This document shows, one piece after another, positions 59,211 through 64,000 of a stretch of DNA of 64,000 bases. A model generated the notes under the pieces. It was not told the DNA's origin. It was given only the letters and a program-made list of their open reading frames with translations, and ran no database searches. Position numbers and translations under genes: made by a program. This DNA is from Burkholderia sp. Ac-20365. Its GTDB lineage: Bacteria; Pseudomonadota; Gammaproteobacteria; Burkholderiales; Burkholderiaceae. Within the stretch, counting starts at the first letter, position 1. Every line of letters starts with the position of its first letter. The stretch lies in NCBI RefSeq assembly GCF_017104715.1, contig NZ_JAAGPI010000004.1:248001-312000 (forward strand), given 5' to 3'.

Positions 59211-60866
59211 GTGGCCGACAAGCTTCAAACCCTTCAGGTCAGCGGCAAAATCAGTCCCTGTAACTTGGGTGTACAGGTGTCGCAACAAAAGATCGGCGCG
59301 ACAGTTACACTTCTCGCGTATCCAAAAGGCGGAACGCCCCGCGTTATCGGCGGCGGGGTGGCCACATGGACGTCTCAGGCTATACCCCTTGATCCCGGCG
59401 TGATGCTGACGCCCAATGTTGACTCGATTTTTGCGCTTCAAGACTGGGCCGGATCCGGATACGCTAGCAGCGACCCGTCGAACTACGTAACTGTTGTGCC
59501 CGCACCGAGTAATGCGGACATCAGTAGCGGCACATTCTCCGGGCCGCTATACGTGTGTGCGGGCTGCGTACGATTAGCGGGCGCCTTCCCGTACGCGAAC
59601 GTAATTCTAAAAAATGCAGGCGGTGAGCTGCTGAGTGCCGATGACGGGATTGTCGGGGCTGACGGCGTGGCTGACGTCCGCCTTCGTCGTACGCTAAAGC
59701 AGACCGACGGCTTTCTCCGAGCCACGTTGACCGGATGCAACGGAGTCCAGGGGACAATCCAGTCTTCACGGATCGTGGCGCCGCCGGTGTCACTCCCTCA
59801 ACCATCGATTCAGTCGCCCGCCGTGTGCAGCCCGGTTCTGCTATGTGACGGACTAACGCCGGGTGGACAGGTGTTCATTACACGAGCCGGACAGGAGTTT
59901 GTCGCCTGCGCGCCAGCGCCGTCGGTGGCCATCCGCCTGCCGCCCCTTTCGCCGCCGACGCCGAATGACAACGAGTTGCACGTGCAGGAGGTCTTTGGGC
60001 CGCCCTGCAATGTCAAGACGATACCCGTGATTGACGTACCGATAAGGGCAAGCGCACAGCCGCCAACCTTCGGAAGCACCCCTGTATGCGCCGGAGATTT
60101 GAGTCTCGACCTGCAGTCTCTCGAAGTAGGAGGGGAACTGGAAATTTCGTTACCCGGGGGCGACAGAATTCTCGGCGGAATTGTCGCAAGCGGGATGATT
60201 GCTCGCGTTCCCGCGCTTGCCGAAGGCACGGTTCAGGTCCGGCAAAACCTGTGCGGCGATCCCAACACCTGGAGCCCCGTGGCACAGATCGTCGTAGGCG
60301 GCCGAATTCCATTGCCGCCACTACCAACATACCCTGCTAACGAGCAGAAAGGCGTGGACCTGCGGGGTCCATTGCGATGGATTCCAGGACCGGCCACGCC
60401 ATGCAACGCCGCACAGGCGTTTTGGGTACAGGTTTCGACGATCGAGGACTTTAAAAAAGCCATCAAACAAAAGCTGGTGATCCGGGACGTCCAGATTATC
60501 ACCGGTCACTCGTGGACGTTCTACTCCGGGGCGGCGCTCCCGTCAAACACCCAACTTTTCTGGCGAGTAGCGGCGCAGACCGGACCTCAAAGCGGTGAAT
60601 GGTCGGCCGTCTGGTCGTTCACAACAAAGCTTGAATCACCTGTAACGGGTGATCCGCCAGTTCCGCCGGAAGTGTCGAAAGATTTTCAGTTCGTTGAGGA
60701 TTGTTGTGGCGTTGGAGCGGGCGGCTTTCGGCGAATCATCTGGGTAGCAGCTTCGTCATATGCCGATGCACTCAAGCAGGCTGAAGCGAACACCCTCAAC
60801 GGCTGCCGCATTATTGATTTCGACCCGACTGATCCCTCGCAGGTTGCGCCTTGCGATAATCCCTAG
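59211..60866 (+). CDS. Cysteine-rich multi-beta-domain protein with FN3-like module
   Basis: GTG at 59211 after CGGAAGGAGAGC. The 551-residue protein has no signal peptide. Residues about 100-390 hold three successive beta-domains, each beginning VC and showing a L(T/E)xGGxVxI(S/T)xxG core and an end like VRQNLCG; e.g. PLYVCAGCVRLAGAFPYAN, PVLLCDGLTPGGQVFITRAG and DLQSLEVGGELEISLPGGD. A further module (about 398-480) resembles fibronectin type III (YPANEQKGVDLRGPLRWIPG and LFWRVAAQTGPQSGEWSAVW). The C-terminus has more cysteines. It could be a non-classically exported surface or baseplate-type protein. Confidence 0.6.
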   Translation: MADKLQTLQVSGKISPCNLGVQVSQQKIGATVTLLAYPKGGTPRVIGGGVATWTSQAIPLDPGVMLTPNVDSIFALQDWAGSGYASSDPSNYVTVVPAPSNADISSGTFSGPLYVCAGCVRLAGAFPYANVILKNAGGELLSADDGIVGADGVADVRLRRTLKQTDGFLRATLTGCNGVQGTIQSSRIVAPPVSLPQPSIQSPAVCSPVLLCDGLTPGGQVFITRAGQEFVACAPAPSVAIRLPPLSPPTPNDNELHVQEVFGPPCNVKTIPVIDVPIRASAQPPTFGSTPVCAGDLSLDLQSLEVGGELEISLPGGDRILGGIVASGMIARVPALAEGTVQVRQNLCGDPNTWSPVAQIVVGGRIPLPPLPTYPANEQKGVDLRGPLRWIPGPATPCNAAQAFWVQVSTIEDFKKAIKQKLVIRDVQIITGHSWTFYSGAALPSNTQLFWRVAAQTGPQSGEWSAVWSFTTKLESPVTGDPPVPPEVSKDFQFVEDCCGVGAGGFRRIIWVAASSYADALKQAEANTLNGCRIIDFDPTDPSQVAPCDNP

Positions 60867-61037
60867 GCCGAGAGTCGAAGACATTGAGTGCAATGTGCTA
60901 GCATGCTTGCTGGCTGCCTTCCAAACCTGCCGGCGGGTTGAACCAGGCGCAGCACCCCTTGCTTTTCGCACGACGACCTTTTTCCGAGGTCTGCATGGAA
61001 TCGCCGGTATGTGGACCAAAACGAAAAAGGTTTTGTC

Positions 61038-61943
61038 ATGTATCGCGACGTCTACGGTCTTCCGCACGCTGTCGTCAGCCTCTCCTCCCTGAACGCACTC
61101 AAAACGATCGCCCGGCGGCAGTTGCCAGGCGTCAAGCATGCGCATGTTCTTGAATCGCTCGCGGCAGCGCTGGGCGAAAACAACTGGGCGGCGCTCAATG
61201 CGAAGCTATCAGAACGCGTCCACGACATGGACGCTGTCCTGCTTTTCATGTTCTCTTACAACGATCTGTGCGCGAGGCTTTACGACTTCGGGTATCGGGA
61301 TCTGAACTCGACTGACCTGGACTTTTCGAGCGTAACGGAAATATTTCGTCGACCGGACCAGACTCAAACTTTGCGGGATATGGTCGTGCGAGGCACCCTC
61401 ACAGAACAGCATCGCGACCAGCTTGTCAGGATGGTCGAGGAACGGCAGTCAATGCTGATCATCGGGATGCTTGGCTCCGGAAAAACGACTCTCATGCTCG
61501 CCATACTCAATGAAATGGCCACTCGTGCGCCGTCAGAGCAATTTGCCCTTTATCGGGACGCGGAGGAGGGGTCCGGGTTCCCTGCCAACGTCCGAACCGT
61601 CGAACGGCACCCGAATGTATCCAAGCATGACGAATCCAGCGTTCCGACTTTCAAACGCGAGCGCGTGGCAATCGACGAAATCAGAGACGGAATTGGCGTT
61701 CGCGCGATCGACGCGTGGAACAGGATGGGTGGCGGACTCGGAACGCTGACTGCTTACAGCATCGAATCGTGCCTTGACCGGCTTGTCCTTGCGTTAGGCG
61801 TCGGTGCGACCAGAGCGGATGGCAACGAGCTTCAACCGTACCTACGGGAGAGCATCGACGCAGTGATCCATGTCGACAGGAAGGCGACTGCGCGGATCAA
61901 GGAAATCGCAACACGGGCTGACCTCGCAAGATACGGCTGGTAA
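61038..61943 (+). CDS. VirB11/PilT-like ATPase with Glyoxalase_8-type N-terminus
   Basis: This 301-residue protein starts with the short recognition domain (SSLNALKTIARRQLPGVKHA, then HVLESLAAALGENNWAALN) found also in the 22770 and 56730 proteins. The ATPase core has Walker A GMLGSGKTT at 144-152, an acidic strand DEIRDG at about 212, and WNRMGGGLGTLTAYS at about 228 with a following SCLDRL, a region that matches the His-box/toothed section of VirB11/TrbB/PilT-type secretion ATPases. The rest of the T4SS is not in this window. The start at 61038 is chosen over a GTG nine codons earlier because of the AAAAAGG before it. Confidence 0.65.
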   Translation: MYRDVYGLPHAVVSLSSLNALKTIARRQLPGVKHAHVLESLAAALGENNWAALNAKLSERVHDMDAVLLFMFSYNDLCARLYDFGYRDLNSTDLDFSSVTEIFRRPDQTQTLRDMVVRGTLTEQHRDQLVRMVEERQSMLIIGMLGSGKTTLMLAILNEMATRAPSEQFALYRDAEEGSGFPANVRTVERHPNVSKHDESSVPTFKRERVAIDEIRDGIGVRAIDAWNRMGGGLGTLTAYSIESCLDRLVLALGVGATRADGNELQPYLRESIDAVIHVDRKATARIKEIATRADLARYGW

Positions 61944-61994
61944 CGGTTCAGGATGGGCACGTTGCGGCCGAAGACGCTTGAGATTGCGCTTCCG

Positions 61995-62627
61995 TCAGCA
62001 GCCCGCTTCCGAGGACATCCGCTCCGGAAAAGGCGTCTCTTGCGTCCAGAAATGCAGGTGCGGCCATCCCGTGACGCCGGGCCGATTACGGATTGCACAG
62101 AACCCAGCATGGGCGAGTCCATGCACCCCGATGTAGGAGCGCAACTGCAGCGCGAGCCTCACGGAATCCCCATCATTGCCGTACTCGTCGTCGCGGATGA
62201 TCTCTTCGCCGGGCAAACCCAGTTCGGCACCCGCCGCCCAAGCCCACGCAGTGGCCTCGGGATCCGAGCATTGAATGACTGCGCGATAGAAAGGCTCGTC
62301 GGGATGTAGGCATGCATCCGCGACAATTCGCAGCATTTCGCGTTGGCCGGCAAAGAGATTCCCGTCCATAAGAGACCGAAAGCACCGGGGCGTTATCGCA
62401 AGATGTCCGCTCTCATGGAGCATGGTCGATACGCGACAGGTGGGATCGACGTAAAGCGCGCCCCTTCTGATGCTGCAGCCTTCGGAGAAGCCAGTCGCGC
62501 CAATTTCGTATAGGACCGGGATCCCGATTTCATTGAGGAATCTCATCACGCGGTCGCGCGTCTCGGGGGAATCAATCTGATAGGGCTCGGGCATGCGCAC
62601 GCGCGTGGTCGACGGCGATCTGTTCAT
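61995..62627 (-). CDS. Zinc metallopeptidase-like protein with HESGH motif
   Basis: HESGHLAI at residues 71-78 is an HExxH zincin motif: two zinc ligands and the catalytic glutamate. The environment (YVDPTCRVSTM before it, then helical linkers) fits a small M-type peptidase or toxin-linked peptidase. A third ligand is probably in the helix with ACLHPDEPFYRAVI or DPEATAWAWAAGAE, where E is well placed. A C-terminal HLHFWTQETPFPERM is conserved-looking. It is minus strand, convergent with the ATPase. Confidence 0.6.
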   Translation of the reverse strand: MNRSPSTTRVRMPEPYQIDSPETRDRVMRFLNEIGIPVLYEIGATGFSEGCSIRRGALYVDPTCRVSTMLHESGHLAITPRCFRSLMDGNLFAGQREMLRIVADACLHPDEPFYRAVIQCSDPEATAWAWAAGAELGLPGEEIIRDDEYGNDGDSVRLALQLRSYIGVHGLAHAGFCAIRNRPGVTGWPHLHFWTQETPFPERMSSEAGC

Positions 62628-62937
62628 TTGAGGGCCTTGCTTGTTTCGTACCCGCCAACAAAGGTCTGGCGCGCCGGCAGCAACATTCGTTCGGAATTGT
62701 CCCGAAAGCGTACCGCGGGATCAACGCGGGGCAAATCCGGGGGAGGGCGCTAGCGCGCTTCCCTTCACCGTTTTCTTGTTAGGCCGTGAAGGCTAGACGG
62801 CGCCCGCGACCATTGATGAATCTCCGACCTGGCCGCAGATTATGCATCAGGAAAGAAAGCCCCGCGATCGCCGCTGGCGTGCGATCCAATCGATGTCGCC
62901 GCCTGTGACTCGGCGGGTCCCGAGATCGCGCTTGACG
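62628..62937. other. Intergenic region, no supported gene
   Basis: A GCGCTAGCGC palindrome lies around 62749-62758 and a GCCGTGAAGG stretch follows. Short open frames have no ribosome sites. I see no gene here. Confidence 0.35.
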
Positions 62938-63450
62938 TCATCCGAGGAGGGTTTCAATACACTGCGGGCACAGTTGCGGTGCCTTGCCGAAACCTTCCTC
63001 AAACCCCATCTCCACTGCGCTGGCGACGTATGCGCTACCGAGGTCGCAGATGGGCGCGTCATATGAGCCTCCGAAACCTCCGTCGACTTCCTCAGAAACG
63101 TGCGTTTGCGCGCCGTCGATGAGAAGACGGCGGATCGGGCGGACGTAGGCGCCTGTTTCGTGTGGCCACAGGAATGCGTCCTGTGTTGCCAATCCGTAAC
63201 GGTGAAATTCGAAGTTCTGCTTTTCCGGGTTCAGTTGCCATCCGGACATCAGGACGAACTTCACGACCTGAACCGCACGATCCGTTGAGGCGATCTTGCC
63301 CAACCCTTCTACGTCGACCTGACGGTACGTGTCGCACGCTGTCTGCGCGGATTCAAACAACGGGGAGAAAATTGCTCCCGCCGTTTCACAATGTATGAAG
63401 AACCGCCGTGTGCCGTCACGGTATTCGATGCATCCGAGAGATCTCGCCAT
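62938..63450 (-). CDS. Hypothetical protein, 170 aa
   Basis: ATG at 63450, preceded by GTAGAGTGCAACAAC. It has RSLGCIEYRDGTRRFFIHCE at the start, then TAGAIFSPLFESAQTACDTY, with later LSTQ-type strands and a C-terminal CPQCIETLLG (CxxC). It looks soluble. Unknown family. A CxxC at the extreme C-terminus is unusual. Confidence 0.5.
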   Translation of the reverse strand: MARSLGCIEYRDGTRRFFIHCETAGAIFSPLFESAQTACDTYRQVDVEGLGKIASTDRAVQVVKFVLMSGWQLNPEKQNFEFHRYGLATQDAFLWPHETGAYVRPIRRLLIDGAQTHVSEEVDGGFGGSYDAPICDLGSAYVASAVEMGFEEGFGKAPQLCPQCIETLLG

Positions 63451-63553
63451 GTTGTTGCACTCTACGTTTTCTTGGTGTTCGGAGTTTCTGGTTCTCATCT
63501 ATCCGGCGCGGAATCGTCCGCTTGCCTGTCGGGTCCCAAGCTTTCTCGCGCGG

Positions 63554-63967
63554 CTAGTTTCGCGCATTGGTTGGCACGACAAGATCACGCAACACGACGA
63601 TGGAAAAAGTGTCTGCCGCGGGATCAATCTTGGACGCGAAGGCCTTTCCGTGGAGCGTGGCATCGCCGACTACAAACCGACCAGGCGTGGTCCAGGATGT
63701 CCACTCCACACGGTCACCGCTCTTCCAGCCAAACAGACGGCTTTTCCGGGGGATAACGACCGCGTGAGACACGGTCGCGAGCACGTCGACAGTGACATCG
63801 CAGTTCACTGGCGTGTCGTCCCTGCTCGCGAGCAGTACCGCCGGCTTCACGAAACTCGCACACTCAAATGACTGACCCGTGAGGAGGTCGGGCTGGATCT
63901 GCGCGCTTCGTTCGGCATGGGCAATCGTGGCAACGGCGATTAAGAGAGGTAGTGCAATCCACTTCAT
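63554..63967 (-). CDS. Short exported VirB10-like protein, 137 aa
   Basis: The signal peptide (MKWIALPLLIAVATIAHA) is cut near residue 18. The mature 118 residues follow the pattern of the VirB10/TrbI beta-barrel domain: LLTGQSFECASFVKPAVLLA, then VLATVSHAVVIPRKSRLFGW and SWTTPGRFVVGDATLHGKA, where the V-I-P-x-x-S-R-L-x-G strand is the best match. It lacks the long N-terminal part and membrane anchor of VirB10. It could be a remnant or a mini-VirB10. A VirB11-like ATPase lies 1.6 kb away. Confidence 0.45.
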   Translation of the reverse strand: MKWIALPLLIAVATIAHAERSAQIQPDLLTGQSFECASFVKPAVLLASRDDTPVNCDVTVDVLATVSHAVVIPRKSRLFGWKSGDRVEWTSWTTPGRFVVGDATLHGKAFASKIDPAADTFSIVVLRDLVVPTNARN

Positions 63968-64000
63968 GATAAGCGTCCAGTTTGTGCGTTGAGGGAGGGC

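Noticed and set aside
1..64000. CRISPR arrays, rRNA genes, replication origin with iterons
   Set aside because: No regularly spaced repeats of 25-40 bases, no rRNA-like sequence and no iteron series were noticed by eye on either strand.

Overview
The window is high-GC DNA (roughly 60% by eye). Typical features are GTG starts, GGAG-type ribosome sites and a DUF746-type double zinc-ribbon protein, a family I know mainly from Burkholderia and Ralstonia relatives. I infer a Burkholderiales genome (Paraburkholderia, Caballeronia or Burkholderia), in an accessory region such as a megaplasmid or large genomic island. I see no rRNA, no canonical tRNA, no replication or partition genes, no CRISPR array, no intact insertion sequence and no core metabolic operon. 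Almost every gene is hypothetical or belongs to a weakly characterised family.

Layout. 1-9.5 kb: a small P-loop protein, a DUF6630-like protein, an XRE regulator, a run of short membrane or exported proteins, a decay zone of broken short genes (6.3-7.3 kb), and a tight two-gene unit (7.3-9.5 kb) of coiled-coil proteins, the first ending in a compact domain that I place near RelE-type folds. 9.6-31 kb: a stretch rich in nucleic-acid-acting and defence-like proteins. It holds a possible PD-(D/E)XK protein, three different CoiA-like proteins, two GIY-YIG-type proteins, DUF4238, DUF746, an FtsK-gamma-like winged helix fused to an HNH-like region, a HEPN-like protein, an abortive-infection (Abi_C-like) protein overlapping a uracil-DNA-glycosylase-like protein, and a MACPF-like plus jacalin-like lectin protein that looks like a pore-forming toxin. 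31-55 kb: about 45 short genes, mostly on the + strand and many with a signal peptide, lipobox or membrane helices, interrupted by an Mrr-like nuclease, a P-loop/FtsK-gamma-like pair, a second EVK-type nuclease-like protein and an HhH-GPD glycosylase-like protein. 55-64 kb: a HEPN-like protein, a 668-residue unknown protein, a cysteine-rich multi-beta-domain protein with an FN3-like module, a VirB11/PilT-like ATPase with an unusual N-terminus, an HExxH metallopeptidase-like protein and a short exported VirB10-like protein.

The contents do not form one pathway. The recurring themes are DNA or RNA cleavage and repair folds, DNA-binding zinc ribbons, short N-terminal recognition-like domains shared by unrelated proteins, and many small envelope proteins. 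That suits mobile, defence-rich accessory DNA. All family assignments come from reading motifs by eye; no search was run.
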